NCBI GenBank assembly: GCA_028693555.1
Contig: JAQUVD010000025.1
Location: 1 to 58,920, forward strand
Direction of reading: 5' to 3'
Source of the DNA: Hespellia sp.
GTDB taxonomy: Bacteria > Bacillota > Clostridia > Lachnospirales > Lachnospiraceae
DNA: 58,920 nt
Positions 23,596 to 32,089 of this stretch are shown here, piece after piece. The notes below the pieces were generated by a model that ran no database searches, was not told where the DNA came from, and worked only from the letters and a program-made list of their open reading frames with translations. The position numbers and the translations under genes were made by a program. Within the stretch, counting starts at the first letter, position 1, and the number at the start of each line of letters is the position of its first letter.

Positions 23596-24802
23596 AAAAA
23601 AGAAGAATGAGAGCAGCAGGCGGTCTTATTACGGGAGTGCGCTTGTACTATATCTGAACTACTTTATTCATGGAATCGGTGCGTCCCTTCTTGGGCAGCA
23701 GGCAATCAAGGAATTCCTGTCAGGACGATGGGGATCGGGACTGGAACAGGTCACAATGGTTGCGGCAGCACTGGGACTCGGACGATTGATTTCACTTCCG
23801 TTTTCCGGTCCGATATCAGACCGTATGGGGAGAAGATGTTCCTCGTTAATTGGAATTGGTCTTTATGTATTGTTTTTTGTCGGAATTGCATGGTCACCAA
23901 ATATGCAGACGGCATACATTGCAGCTATTCTCGGTGGTGCAGCAAATTCATTTTTGGATACAGGCGTCATTCCTGCGTGCGTTGAATTACTTGAACCGAG
24001 ATCCGGTCTTGCAACAATGCTGACCAAATTATTTGTATCCGGAGCACAGCTTCTGATTCCGTTTATGATAGGTGCAATTGCAGCAAGCAGCCTTTCTTAT
24101 AACGTGCTGATGTATGCAGCGGCGGGAGCAATCTTTGTAATTGGAATTATGGTGACTCGGATTCCACTGCCACAGAAGAAGCAACAAGGTGAAGCACAGC
24201 CTTCGTTTTTTCAAAGTCTGAAAAGTGCAAAATTTTCGCTGGAAAGCGTCGCACTCATACTAATTGGGTTTACCTGCACGGCAACGTTTCAGCTTTGGCT
24301 TAACTGCGCACAGACCTTTGGAAAAGAAGTAGCAAAAATGTCAGATCCAAGTATGATGCAGACCTATTATTCAGCAGGAACCATTGTTGCAATCTTTGTG
24401 ACGGCGATTTTGGTCAATAAAATCAAGGAAGTGCGGTTCCTGCTTATTTATCCAATGGTCTCCGTAGTAATGCTGACGCTGGTCTATTTGATTCGCACGC
24501 CGGCAGTCTGTCTGGTTGGAGCGTTTGTAATCGGTTATTTTGCGGCAGGGGGAGTCCTTCAGCTTGCGACGGCAACGGTAAATGACCTGTTCCCACAGAT
24601 CAAGGGAACGATCACCAGCATTATCATGATTGCTTCGAGTCTGTCAAACTATACGATACTGACACTTGCGGGTACGCTGGGGGCATCAAACGGTGCGGGA
24701 GCCGTGATTCTTCTGAATATTGTAATTACAGTTGCAGGTGTGATTCTGGCACTGTTTGTAAATCTAAGATACAGTCATATGGTGAAATGTGCAGCCGAGT
24801 AG
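23588..24802 (+). CDS. MFS transporter, probably for the operon's substrate
   Basis: The 404-residue protein has about 12 membrane helices and the MFS loop motif PISDRMGRRCSSLIGIG between helices 2 and 3. It overlaps the end of aroD by eight bases and shares its transcript, so a role in uptake of a cyclic acid such as quinate or shikimate is likely; export of a product is also possible. A strong GGAGAGG lies before the ATG at 23588. An operon that also encodes a full TRAP importer just downstream is unusual. Confidence 0.8.
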   Translation: MSEKKKNESSRRSYYGSALVLYLNYFIHGIGASLLGQQAIKEFLSGRWGSGLEQVTMVAAALGLGRLISLPFSGPISDRMGRRCSSLIGIGLYVLFFVGIAWSPNMQTAYIAAILGGAANSFLDTGVIPACVELLEPRSGLATMLTKLFVSGAQLLIPFMIGAIAASSLSYNVLMYAAAGAIFVIGIMVTRIPLPQKKQQGEAQPSFFQSLKSAKFSLESVALILIGFTCTATFQLWLNCAQTFGKEVAKMSDPSMMQTYYSAGTIVAIFVTAILVNKIKEVRFLLIYPMVSVVMLTLVYLIRTPAVCLVGAFVIGYFAAGGVLQLATATVNDLFPQIKGTITSIIMIASSLSNYTILTLAGTLGASNGAGAVILLNIVITVAGVILALFVNLRYSHMVKCAAE

Positions 24803-24812
24803 GGAGGTGCCC

Positions 24813-25304
24813 ATGAAAAAAATAAAATGGATCAATGAGAACTTTGAAGAAGCAATGATGATTTTTTTTCTGATTATCATGACGCTGGTTATGGGTTTTC
24901 AAATCTGTATGAGATATATTTTTAATGCGTCTATGTCATGGACGGAGGAACTCACACGTTATCTGTTTGTGTGGAGTGGATTCCTGAGTATCAGCTTTGC
25001 AGTCGAAAAATCCATTGCGATACGGTTGGAACAATTGACAGAAAAATTAAAGTCAAAAGCAAAAGCAATCGTATTTTTTATTGACTATGCAATTGAATTT
25101 CTTTTCTTCCTGTATTTGATACCGACGGCAGGAAGAAGTCTTGTCAGCGTGTTTGCGAGCGGTCAGGTCAGCACAGCAATGCAGATGCCAATGTGGATAC
25201 TTCAATTGGCACCACTCGTCGGATTTCTACTTGCTGAAATTCGGCTGATACAGAAAATGTTTTTGGAAATTCGGAAAATAAAGGAGGATGCATCATGCAG
25301 ATAG
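24813..25304 (+). CDS. TRAP transporter small permease (DctQ family)
   Basis: The 163-residue protein has four predicted membrane helices and the DctQ signature RYIFNASMSWTEELTRYLFVW. With the large subunit and binding protein that follow, it forms a sodium-driven tripartite carrier for carboxylic acids. AGGGAGG lies five bases before the ATG at 24813. It overlaps the large-subunit gene by ten bases. Confidence 0.9.
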   Translation: MKKIKWINENFEEAMMIFFLIIMTLVMGFQICMRYIFNASMSWTEELTRYLFVWSGFLSISFAVEKSIAIRLEQLTEKLKSKAKAIVFFIDYAIEFLFFLYLIPTAGRSLVSVFASGQVSTAMQMPMWILQLAPLVGFLLAEIRLIQKMFLEIRKIKEDASCR

Positions 25305-26581
25305 CGATTGTTTTTATAGCATTTCTTATCCTTCTTGTGATAGCAATACCGATCGGGAGCTCACTTGGAATTGTGTCAGCTCTGCCGGGAATGCTGGATC
25401 AGGAATTTCCGGTCAGTGTATATTATGTAGTACGCTCCATGTTGAGTGGACTCGACAGCTTTCCATTGCTGGCAATTCCGATGTTTGTTCTTTCTGGAAT
25501 TATCATGGCAAGAGGCGGCGTGTCGCGAAAGCTTTTTGATATCTTCACCTATTTTTTCGGAAAATTCAGAGCCGGCGTTCCATGTGCGGTTATTATTACC
25601 TGTTTGTTTTATGGAGCAATCTCAGGGTCCGCGCCAGCAACGGTAGCAGCGGTCGGAAGTATGACGATTCCAATTTTGTCAAATCTTGGATACGACAAAA
25701 AGTTTTCGACAGCAATCGTAGCCGTGGCGGGAGGTCTTGGAGTTATTATACCGCCGAGTATTCCGTTTATTCTATATTCTATGGCTTCCGGAGAATCCGT
25801 CGGAAATCTGTTCAAAGCCGGGATTGTGCCGGGAATCTTAATTGCACTTCTTCTCATGGGATACGCACAGTATCATTGCTGGAAGTATGGAGAAGATAAA
25901 GAGCAGATTGATGCGGTTGTCGGGATGCTACGAAAACGTGGTTTTCTAAAACTGATGAAAGAGGGAATTTGGGCATTGATGACACCAGTTATCATTTTGG
26001 GTTGTATCTATGGTGGAATCGCATCACCTACAGAAGCAGCGGTTATTTCCGTTTTCTATGCACTCTTTGTCAGTATTGTGATCTATAAATCGTTAAAAGT
26101 AAAAGATATCCTTGCCATTTGTTCGGAGGCAGTACATACATACGGACCGCTGATGTTTATTCTGATCTCCTCGACTGCATTTTCGAGAACGCTGACACTT
26201 TTAAAAGTACCGCAGGGAGTCAGTGGATGGATTTTGAATACATTTACACAGCCGATTCTTATTTTACTTGTAATCAATCTGTTCCTGTTGTTTGTTGGAA
26301 TGGTCATGGACACCAGTCCCGCTATCCTGATTACAACACCGATTCTTCTTCCGATTATCGTGGAAATCGGAATGGACCCGATTCAGTTCGGTATTGTAAT
26401 GGTCGTGAATTTGGCAATTGGTTTTGTAACACCGCCAATCGGGGTCAATCTGTTTGTCGCAAGCTCACTTGCAGAAATTCCGGTTATGGATATTGCAAAG
26501 AAAGCGTTACCGATGATTCTTCTATTTCTGGTTGCATTGCTTATGATTACATTTATTCCGGCAATTAGTCTGACACTGTAA
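25295..26581 (+). CDS. TRAP transporter large permease (DctM family)
   Basis: The 428-residue integral membrane protein has about 12 helices and DctM motifs, including GSAPATVAAVGSMTIP, IIPPSIPFILYSMAS, IASPTEAAVISVFYAL and VNLAIGFVTPPIGVNLFVAS. It drives uptake with the sodium gradient. The start overlaps the DctQ gene, and AAAGGAGG lies upstream. The binding protein gene follows by 12 bases. Confidence 0.92.
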   Translation: MQIAIVFIAFLILLVIAIPIGSSLGIVSALPGMLDQEFPVSVYYVVRSMLSGLDSFPLLAIPMFVLSGIIMARGGVSRKLFDIFTYFFGKFRAGVPCAVIITCLFYGAISGSAPATVAAVGSMTIPILSNLGYDKKFSTAIVAVAGGLGVIIPPSIPFILYSMASGESVGNLFKAGIVPGILIALLLMGYAQYHCWKYGEDKEQIDAVVGMLRKRGFLKLMKEGIWALMTPVIILGCIYGGIASPTEAAVISVFYALFVSIVIYKSLKVKDILAICSEAVHTYGPLMFILISSTAFSRTLTLLKVPQGVSGWILNTFTQPILILLVINLFLLFVGMVMDTSPAILITTPILLPIIVEIGMDPIQFGIVMVVNLAIGFVTPPIGVNLFVASSLAEIPVMDIAKKALPMILLFLVALLMITFIPAISLTL

Positions 26582-26593
26582 GGAGGAAATGAC

Positions 26594-27616
26594 ATGAGAA
26601 AAAGAAGAAATAGAAAATGGAACCAGCGTATTGGGGCGGCATTGCTAGCAGGAACCATGCTGCTTGCCCTGACCGGATGCGTACAGAAAGAGACGGAAAC
26701 GGAAGATAAGACTTATGTCTGGCAGCTTGGAACAAGCAGTCCGGAGGATACGGTAACACAGGTGTTTGCTGAGAAATTTGCGGAGGAAACAGACCGCTTG
26801 AGTGATGGGAAAATGCAGATTGAAATCTATCCAAATTCAACAATCGGCAATGATTCAGAGCTGCTTGACTGCTGTAAGGAAGGGGACATTCCATTTGTTG
26901 TGCAGAACACAGCGCCGCAGGTGAGTTATATGTCCAAAACGGCGGTATTTGATACACCGTGTGTCTTTGATACGATTGAGCAGGCGCGGGATGCAGTGGA
27001 CGATGAGCTTTTTTACGAGCAGATGGAAACGGTCTATGAAGACGGAGGGTATCATCTTCTAGGAATTGCGGATCAGGGATTCCGTGTCATGACAGCAAAT
27101 AAGAAAATAGAACAAATCTCGGATTTTAAAGGGCTCAAAATACGAACCATGGAAAATGCAAATCATCTTGCCTTTTGGCAGACGCTTGGAGCCAATCCGA
27201 CACCGATGGCATTTAGTGAGGTATATATCGGACTTCAGCAGAAAACAATTGACGCGGAGGAGAATCCGGTAGAGGTTATCGTTTCGGGGAAACTTTATGA
27301 ACAACAGAATTATGTAATTGAAACAAATCATTTACCACATTACATTACGTTGATTATGAATGATGATCTTTTTAAAGACATCACGCAGGGGCAGCAGGAG
27401 ATTTTAGAACAGGCTACCGAGACTGCCGTACAATATGCCAGAGAACAGGCGGATGAACGTGTAGCAGAACGGCTTGAGAGTATAGAAGAATCAGGCACAG
27501 AAATTGTGACCCTCTCGGACGATTTGAAAGATGATATGAGGGAAGAAGCTTCGGATTTATATAACGAAATTCGAAATCAGGTAGGACAAAAGTTATTCGA
27601 TCTTTATACAGAGTAA
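26594..27616 (+). CDS. TRAP transporter substrate-binding lipoprotein (DctP family)
   Basis: The 340-residue protein starts with a lysine/arginine-rich signal peptide and a lipobox LALTGC, so it is anchored outside the membrane. The DctP fold shows GTSSPEDTVTQVFAEKFAEE, then GFRVMTANKKIEQISDFKGLKIRTMEN, then a helix containing AFSEVYIGLQQKTIDAEENP. The arginine in GLKIRTMEN corresponds to the residue that binds the carboxylate of the ligand in this family, so the substrate is probably an organic acid. It closes the 12-kb operon and is followed by a strong terminator. Confidence 0.9.
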   Translation: MRKRRNRKWNQRIGAALLAGTMLLALTGCVQKETETEDKTYVWQLGTSSPEDTVTQVFAEKFAEETDRLSDGKMQIEIYPNSTIGNDSELLDCCKEGDIPFVVQNTAPQVSYMSKTAVFDTPCVFDTIEQARDAVDDELFYEQMETVYEDGGYHLLGIADQGFRVMTANKKIEQISDFKGLKIRTMENANHLAFWQTLGANPTPMAFSEVYIGLQQKTIDAEENPVEVIVSGKLYEQQNYVIETNHLPHYITLIMNDDLFKDITQGQQEILEQATETAVQYAREQADERVAERLESIEESGTEIVTLSDDLKDDMREEASDLYNEIRNQVGQKLFDLYTE

Positions 27617-27624
27617 GACAGAGG

Positions 27625-27650
27625 AAAGGGACGATTCGAATCGTCCCTTT
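27625..27650. terminator. Bidirectional terminator, perfect 26-bp palindrome
   Basis: The left arm AAAGGGACGATTC and its exact reverse complement meet without a gap at 27637/27638. The outer A and T runs allow termination on both strands: after the TRAP lipoprotein gene on plus and after the cytidylate-kinase-like gene on minus. Confidence 0.8.
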
Positions 27651-27660
27651 ATCTTGTACG

Positions 27661-28263
27661 TTATAACTTTCTATAAACCGTCTCCAGAATATCTACAATC
27701 TCATCTACTGCAAATGCATTTGTGTCGATTGCCATATCATAGCTGTTCCAGTCATCCCAGTCCTGATCGGTGTAATAGTTGTAATAATAGCTGCGGTCTT
27801 TGTCAACCTTCTTCATCAGAGAGGCAGCTTTCTTCGCGTCGACCTGATAGCGTTCCACCGCAGTTTGGATGCGCACTTCATCCGGAGCGTATAAGAAGAT
27901 GTGTTTGCCGTGTGGGACATCCTTTAGGACATAGTCAGCGCAGCGACCGACAAAGATACAGTCTTCTTTGGATGCCAGATCTTTGATAATCTTGGACTGC
28001 AGTTGAAACAGAACTTCATCGATGTGTTCGTAGCGGTACTGCTTTGCAAGCTGTTCATTTTCATCGACCAGATATTTCCAACCAGTTTCTTTACGCTCGT
28101 CTACCAACTTGAGATCCTCGTAAGGAATGTCCGTGTGCTCTGCGGCAAGCTTGATTAGAGACTTATCATAGCAGTTGATGCCGAGTCTTCCGGCAAGCTC
28201 GTGGCCAATCAGTCGTCCATTACTGCCGAATTGTCTTCCAATTGTAATAAACCGTGTACTCAT
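27661..28263 (-). CDS. Cytidylate-kinase-like family protein
   Basis: The 200-residue protein has a modified P-loop, TIGRQFGSNGRLIG, then GINCYDKSLI, and an ILRRRADY-like segment here read as CIFVGRCADYVLKD. It matches the cytidylate-kinase-like (Cmk2) family common in Firmicutes, which lacks part of the CMP-binding region. The phosphate acceptor is unknown. The gene stands alone on the minus strand between the cyclitol operon and a MerR gene. GGAGGGCG before the ATG gives a good ribosome site. Confidence 0.85.
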   Translation of the reverse strand: MSTRFITIGRQFGSNGRLIGHELAGRLGINCYDKSLIKLAAEHTDIPYEDLKLVDERKETGWKYLVDENEQLAKQYRYEHIDEVLFQLQSKIIKDLASKEDCIFVGRCADYVLKDVPHGKHIFLYAPDEVRIQTAVERYQVDAKKAASLMKKVDKDRSYYYNYYTDQDWDDWNSYDMAIDTNAFAVDEIVDILETVYRKL

Positions 28264-28357
28264 AATAATCGCCCTCCCTTTATTGACCTTATTGTAACTT
28301 ATAACGGTAAAATATGCTATAGTCTATAACAGAAATAAAATAAGTTTTAAAAGAGTA

Positions 28358-28388
28358 TTGACTCTGACGTAACGTAATAGAGTAGTAT
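28358..28388 (+). promoter_or_regulatory. MerR-type promoter with 19-bp spacer
   Basis: TTGACT (28358-28363) and TAGTAT (28383-28388) are 19 bp apart, two longer than normal, as is typical of promoters activated by DNA twisting by MerR proteins. ACTCT (28361-28365) and AGAGT (28379-28383) form an inverted repeat inside the spacer. The MerR gene begins at 28409, so it probably activates itself. Confidence 0.8.
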
Positions 28389-28408
28389 CTTTTTCAGGAG
28401 GAGATATC

Positions 28409-29146
28409 ATGAAAAAATCAATCAGTGAAATGGCAAAAATGTCCGGGGTAAGTGTTCGAACCTTACACTATTACGACGAAATCAATCTTTTAAAACCCAG
28501 TGAAGTCATATCGGAAACCGGTTACCGATATTATGATGAGGATTCTCTGGTGAAATTGCAGCAGATACTCTTTTATCGTGAGTTGGATTTTTCGCTGAAA
28601 GAGATTATGAAGATGATGAAGGCCTCCGATTATAACAAAGAAGAAGCATTCATCAGGCAGAGAGAGTTATTAAAGCTGAAACGAAAGAGACTGGATCAAT
28701 TGATTGGTCTTTTGGATGCGAATCTGGAAGGAGTAAATACGATGAGTTTTCAAGAATTTGATACGACAGAAATTGAAGAGGCAAAAGAAAAATACGCAAA
28801 AGAAGTAAAAGACAGATGGGGCACTACAGATGCCTACACCCAGAGTCAGAAGAAAACGGCAGGGTACGGTAAGGATGACTGGAAGAAAGTGACAGAGCAG
28901 ATGGACGAATTGTTAAAGGAATTTGCGCAGCATTTGGGCGAAAGCCCTCAGTGCGAAGAAGTCCAAGTATTGGTGGGACAGTGGCAGCAGCATATTACAG
29001 ATACTTATTATGACTGCACGAAAGAAGTGTTAGCGGGACTGGGGCAAATGTATGTCGCAGATGAACGTTTTACGAAAAATATGGACAAGTTTGGAGCTGG
29101 AACTGCAAAATTAATCAGCGATGCAATCGCAGTATACTGCAACTGA
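28409..29146 (+). CDS. MerR-family regulator with TipAS antibiotic-recognition domain
   Basis: The 245-residue protein has an N-terminal MerR helix-turn-helix (MAKMSGVSVRTLHYYDEINLL, GYRYYDEDSL), a coiled-coil helix near residues 75-110, and a C-terminal TipAS-like globin-type domain (about 130-245). TipA-type regulators bind thiopeptides or other xenobiotics and activate transcription. The gene lies right behind a long-spacer promoter, which supports autoactivation. No exporter is directly linked; the next gene is a YesL-like membrane protein. Its ligand is unknown. Confidence 0.88.
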   Translation: MKKSISEMAKMSGVSVRTLHYYDEINLLKPSEVISETGYRYYDEDSLVKLQQILFYRELDFSLKEIMKMMKASDYNKEEAFIRQRELLKLKRKRLDQLIGLLDANLEGVNTMSFQEFDTTEIEEAKEKYAKEVKDRWGTTDAYTQSQKKTAGYGKDDWKKVTEQMDELLKEFAQHLGESPQCEEVQVLVGQWQQHITDTYYDCTKEVLAGLGQMYVADERFTKNMDKFGAGTAKLISDAIAVYCN

Positions 29147-29209
29147 GTCGCGCACGACGATTTCCGTCGGAAGAGAGATATTCTTCTGGCGGAATTGTAA
29201 GCATTTGAC

Positions 29210-29238
29210 TTTCCTTTCTCCCTGCAATTTGTTATAAT
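29210..29238 (+). promoter_or_regulatory. Possible promoter of the YesL-like gene
   Basis: A perfect TATAAT (29233-29238) lies about 40 bases before the start codon, with a weak -35 TTTCCT (29210-29215) at 17 bp. TTGACT overlaps at 29205 but is spaced too far. The weak -35 may imply an activator. Confidence 0.35.
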
Positions 29239-29278
29239 ACGTTCACTATCACTTTACTGTGCTCAAGGAGATAATAGG

Positions 29279-29926
29279 ATGAAAAATATATTTAACATGG
29301 ATGGACCGATATTTGTGTTTCTATCCAAAGTGGCGGATATTCTGATTTTAAATATCATGCTTCTGGTTACGTGCGTACCGATTATTACGATAGGAGCCGG
29401 GCTGACAGCGCTGTATGCGACAGCCATGAAGTGCATCTGCAGGGGCGAAGGGTATGTTTTCAAAACCTTTTGCAAGGAGTTTGCATTACACTTTAAACAT
29501 GCAACATTGAGTTATCTTCTGATTGGTGCGGCGTATATCATACTCTACATAGATTTTCGAGCTGTATCTGTGATGTTCGCAGCGACAATAGCATGGGTTC
29601 TGCGTATTGTCATCTGTCTGGCGGCATTGCTATTGCTGATGATGGCATCCTATTTATTTGCATATATTGCAATAGCAGACACGACGATGAAAGAGAACTT
29701 TAAAAATTCGATGCTTATTTCGATTGCACGGCTGCCGTATACGGTAATCATGATTGTGTTGAACCTTGCTCCTGTTATTATCATACTTGTCAGTGGATAT
29801 ATCTATATTCCGATGTTGGGATTCTATTTTTGGGCTGGATTTGCCGTGGTTGCATCGGTGAACAGCCTACTGCTAAACAAAACCTTTAAAAGGTTTCATA
29901 TGATTGATTCGGCAGAGGATGAGTAA
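29279..29926 (+). CDS. YesL-like (DUF624) membrane protein
   Basis: The 215-residue protein has about five membrane helices and the DUF624 opening NMDGPIFVFLSKVADILILN, followed by LVTCVPIITIGAGLTALYATAMK. DUF624 proteins accompany sugar-utilisation genes such as the yes pectin locus of Bacillus, but their task is not known. It lies before an AraC gene and the glucuronate operon and may be linked to uronate use. AAGGAG precedes the ATG. Confidence 0.85.
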   Translation: MKNIFNMDGPIFVFLSKVADILILNIMLLVTCVPIITIGAGLTALYATAMKCICRGEGYVFKTFCKEFALHFKHATLSYLLIGAAYIILYIDFRAVSVMFAATIAWVLRIVICLAALLLLMMASYLFAYIAIADTTMKENFKNSMLISIARLPYTVIMIVLNLAPVIIILVSGYIYIPMLGFYFWAGFAVVASVNSLLLNKTFKRFHMIDSAEDE

Positions 29927-29939
29927 TCCTCTGCTTTTA
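29912..29939. terminator. Terminator overlapping the end of the YesL-like gene
   Basis: GCAGAGGAT (29912-29920) and ATCCTCTGC (29926-29934) form a 9-bp stem with a 5-nt loop, followed by TTTTAT. The stop codon is in the loop. It also faces the end of the convergent AraC gene. Confidence 0.75.
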
Positions 29940-29951
29940 TAGTCCCTTATC

Positions 29952-30818
29952 CTATTGGGAATGCAGCTCTTTATATTCCTTTGGTGACATGCCGTATTCC
30001 TTTTTAAAAGAACGGTAAAAGCTGGAATAATCTTTAAAACCACATAATAGAAACGCTTCGCTAATTTCAGTGTGACTCAGGATCATATCGCGGCACATGG
30101 CGAGGCGTTTTTTTAGTATATATTGATGAATCGACAGACCTACATTCTCTTTGAAAATGTGAGCAATGTGGTATTTGCTGACGAAAAATTCACCTGCCAA
30201 CTGGTTCAAAGAGAGTTCTTCGTCAAGATGATCTTCAATATACATGACCAGATTCTGATAAAGGCTCTGGTCTTCTTTTGGTGTATTTGGATGCTGCTGT
30301 TCATAAATCGTGCGGTTCAGATGGAGTACCAGATCTTTTACGCAGAGAGAGGTCTTCACATTTTTCCCAAAGCGGTCAGAATGCAGTTCTTCAATCAACT
30401 GAATAATCTTTGACTGAACCATATTAAATCCGATGACATCATAGTGATAGACATACTCGTGGGTCACTTTTACGTGCTGCATCAAATAGACGTAATCCGG
30501 GGAAAGAGCCATCAGGTCATTACAGTATTCCTCACTGATCCAGAAGATGAATCGCTGATAAGGTTCTTCCGCTGAGTGAATATCCGGATAGTGATGCACA
30601 TGTGGCGGTATCAGAATCATGTCACCGGTCTTCAGGCGGTAACAGACATCTTCAATCCAGATGGACACTTCACCATTCAGGAAAAAATAGAATTCATAGT
30701 AATTGTGGGTGTGATCTTTTACCGGAGTCAGATTCTTGTCATTATAGTAATAGATTTCAAAATCCTTTGAGCGCATATATTGTCTCGTGCTGAAATTCGT
30801 GGATAATCCTTTTTTCAT
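29952..30818 (-). CDS. AraC-family regulator of the glucuronate operon
   Basis: This 288-residue protein has an N-terminal cupin sensing domain (HTHNYYEFYFFLNGEVSIWI, GDMILIPPHVHHYPDI) and a C-terminal double helix-turn-helix ending YGMSPKEYKEL. It is divergent from uxuA, with 178 bases between them, and probably activates that operon in response to a uronate. I chose the start at 30818 because AAGGAG lies just upstream; the frame stays open further back over the promoter region but has no ribosome site. Confidence 0.85.
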   Translation of the reverse strand: MKKGLSTNFSTRQYMRSKDFEIYYYNDKNLTPVKDHTHNYYEFYFFLNGEVSIWIEDVCYRLKTGDMILIPPHVHHYPDIHSAEEPYQRFIFWISEEYCNDLMALSPDYVYLMQHVKVTHEYVYHYDVIGFNMVQSKIIQLIEELHSDRFGKNVKTSLCVKDLVLHLNRTIYEQQHPNTPKEDQSLYQNLVMYIEDHLDEELSLNQLAGEFFVSKYHIAHIFKENVGLSIHQYILKKRLAMCRDMILSHTEISEAFLLCGFKDYSSFYRSFKKEYGMSPKEYKELHSQ

Positions 30819-30854
30819 AACAGAAAATCTCCTTGTCGTATATTTCATAAAAAT

Positions 30855-30883
30855 ATTATACAATAAAACATCTCGAATCGCAA
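30855..30883 (-). promoter_or_regulatory. Promoter of the AraC gene
   Basis: On the minus strand TTGCGA (30883-30878) and TATAAT (30860-30855) are exactly 17 bp apart, with the regulator start codon about 37 bases downstream. This is a good sigma-A type promoter. Confidence 0.65.
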
Positions 30884-30895
30884 CTTTTGCAATGT

Positions 30896-30941
30896 GAACA
30901 ACAACTTGTTCAATGGATATTTTTTGGGAAAACTCTATACT
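30896..30941 (+). promoter_or_regulatory. uxuA promoter with AraC-type operator
   Basis: GAACAA-CAAC-TTGTTC (30896-30911) is a perfect inverted repeat. It lies just upstream of where a -35 box is needed for the -10 box TATACT (30936-30941). The -35 region itself is poor, so the operon should depend on an activator, most likely the divergent AraC protein. The palindrome also lies 13 bp upstream of the regulator's own -35 box. Confidence 0.55.
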
Positions 30942-30996
30942 GAGATTAGAAACAAAAAAGGCGAACAAAAAACACGAAATATGGAGGTATTTTGCG

Positions 30997-32076
30997 ATGG
31001 AAATGACACTGAGATGGTATGGTTCTAAATTTGACACGGTAACTTTAAAACAGATTCGTCAGATTCCCGGAGTGACAGGGGTCATCACAACATTATATGA
31101 CACGGAGCCGGGTGAGGTGTGGAGCAGGCAGCGAATCCGTGCACTCATTGAGGAGGTTGAGGCAGCGGGACTTCATATTGCCGGAATCGAGAGCGTGAAC
31201 ATCCACGATGCAATCAAGACAGGCGCGCCGGAGAGAGATCAGTATATCGATAATTACATCGAAACACTGGAAAATCTCGGAAAAGAGGGAATCAACCTTG
31301 TATGCTACAATTTCATGCCGGTATTTGACTGGACACGTACCGAACTTGCCAGAGAGCGCGAGGATGGCTCGACTGTACTTGCCTACACGCAGGAAGCTGT
31401 TGATGCATTAGACCCTACGAAAATGTTTGAATCAATTGCCGGAGATATGAACGGAACGGTGATGCCGGGCTGGGAGCCGGAGCGTATGGCGAAGGTAAAA
31501 GATTTATTTGAAACGTATAAGGATATCGATGATGACAAATTATTTGAGAACCTGAAATATTTTCTTGAGAGAATTATGCCGGTCTGCGACGAATATGACA
31601 TCAATATGGCAATTCACCCGGATGATCCGGCATGGAGCGTATTTGGTCTGCCAAGAATCATCATTAACAAGAAAAACATTCTCCGCATGATGGACATGGT
31701 GGATAACAAGCACAACGGAGTGACATTCTGCTCCGGTTCTTATGGAACCAATCTGGAAAATGATCTTCCGGATATGATTCGTTCTTTAAAAGGAAGAATT
31801 CATTTTGCGCATGTAAGAAACTTAAAGTTCCATACACCAACGAATTTTGAAGAGGCGGCACATCTTTCTTCGGACGGAACCTTTGATATGTATGAAATTA
31901 TGCGCGCCTTATACGAAATCGGTTTTGAAGGACCAATCCGTCCGGATCATGGCCGTATGATCTGGGATGAAGTGGCAATGCCGGGATACGGACTTTATGA
32001 CCGTGCACTTGGAGCGACTTATTTGAATGGATTGTGGGAAGCAATTGAGAAATCAGAGCAGCGTCTTGGAAAGTAG
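30997..32076 (+). CDS. uxuA: Mannonate dehydratase
   Basis: UxuA dehydrates D-mannonate to 2-keto-3-deoxygluconate (KDG) in glucuronate breakdown. The 359-residue TIM-barrel protein opens LRWYGSKFDTVTLKQIRQIPGV, has YNFMPVFDWTRTEL, MAIHPDDPAWSVFGLPRI, and RPDHGRMIWDE near the C-terminus, all typical of UxuA, with conserved His and Cys metal ligands (CSGSYG). GGAGG precedes ATG 30997. It is the first gene of a run of five: uxuA-uxuB-uxaC-GH3-kdgK. Confidence 0.95.
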   Translation: MEMTLRWYGSKFDTVTLKQIRQIPGVTGVITTLYDTEPGEVWSRQRIRALIEEVEAAGLHIAGIESVNIHDAIKTGAPERDQYIDNYIETLENLGKEGINLVCYNFMPVFDWTRTELAREREDGSTVLAYTQEAVDALDPTKMFESIAGDMNGTVMPGWEPERMAKVKDLFETYKDIDDDKLFENLKYFLERIMPVCDEYDINMAIHPDDPAWSVFGLPRIIINKKNILRMMDMVDNKHNGVTFCSGSYGTNLENDLPDMIRSLKGRIHFAHVRNLKFHTPTNFEEAAHLSSDGTFDMYEIMRALYEIGFEGPIRPDHGRMIWDEVAMPGYGLYDRALGATYLNGLWEAIEKSEQRLGK

Positions 32077-32089
32077 TGAAGGAGGATTG

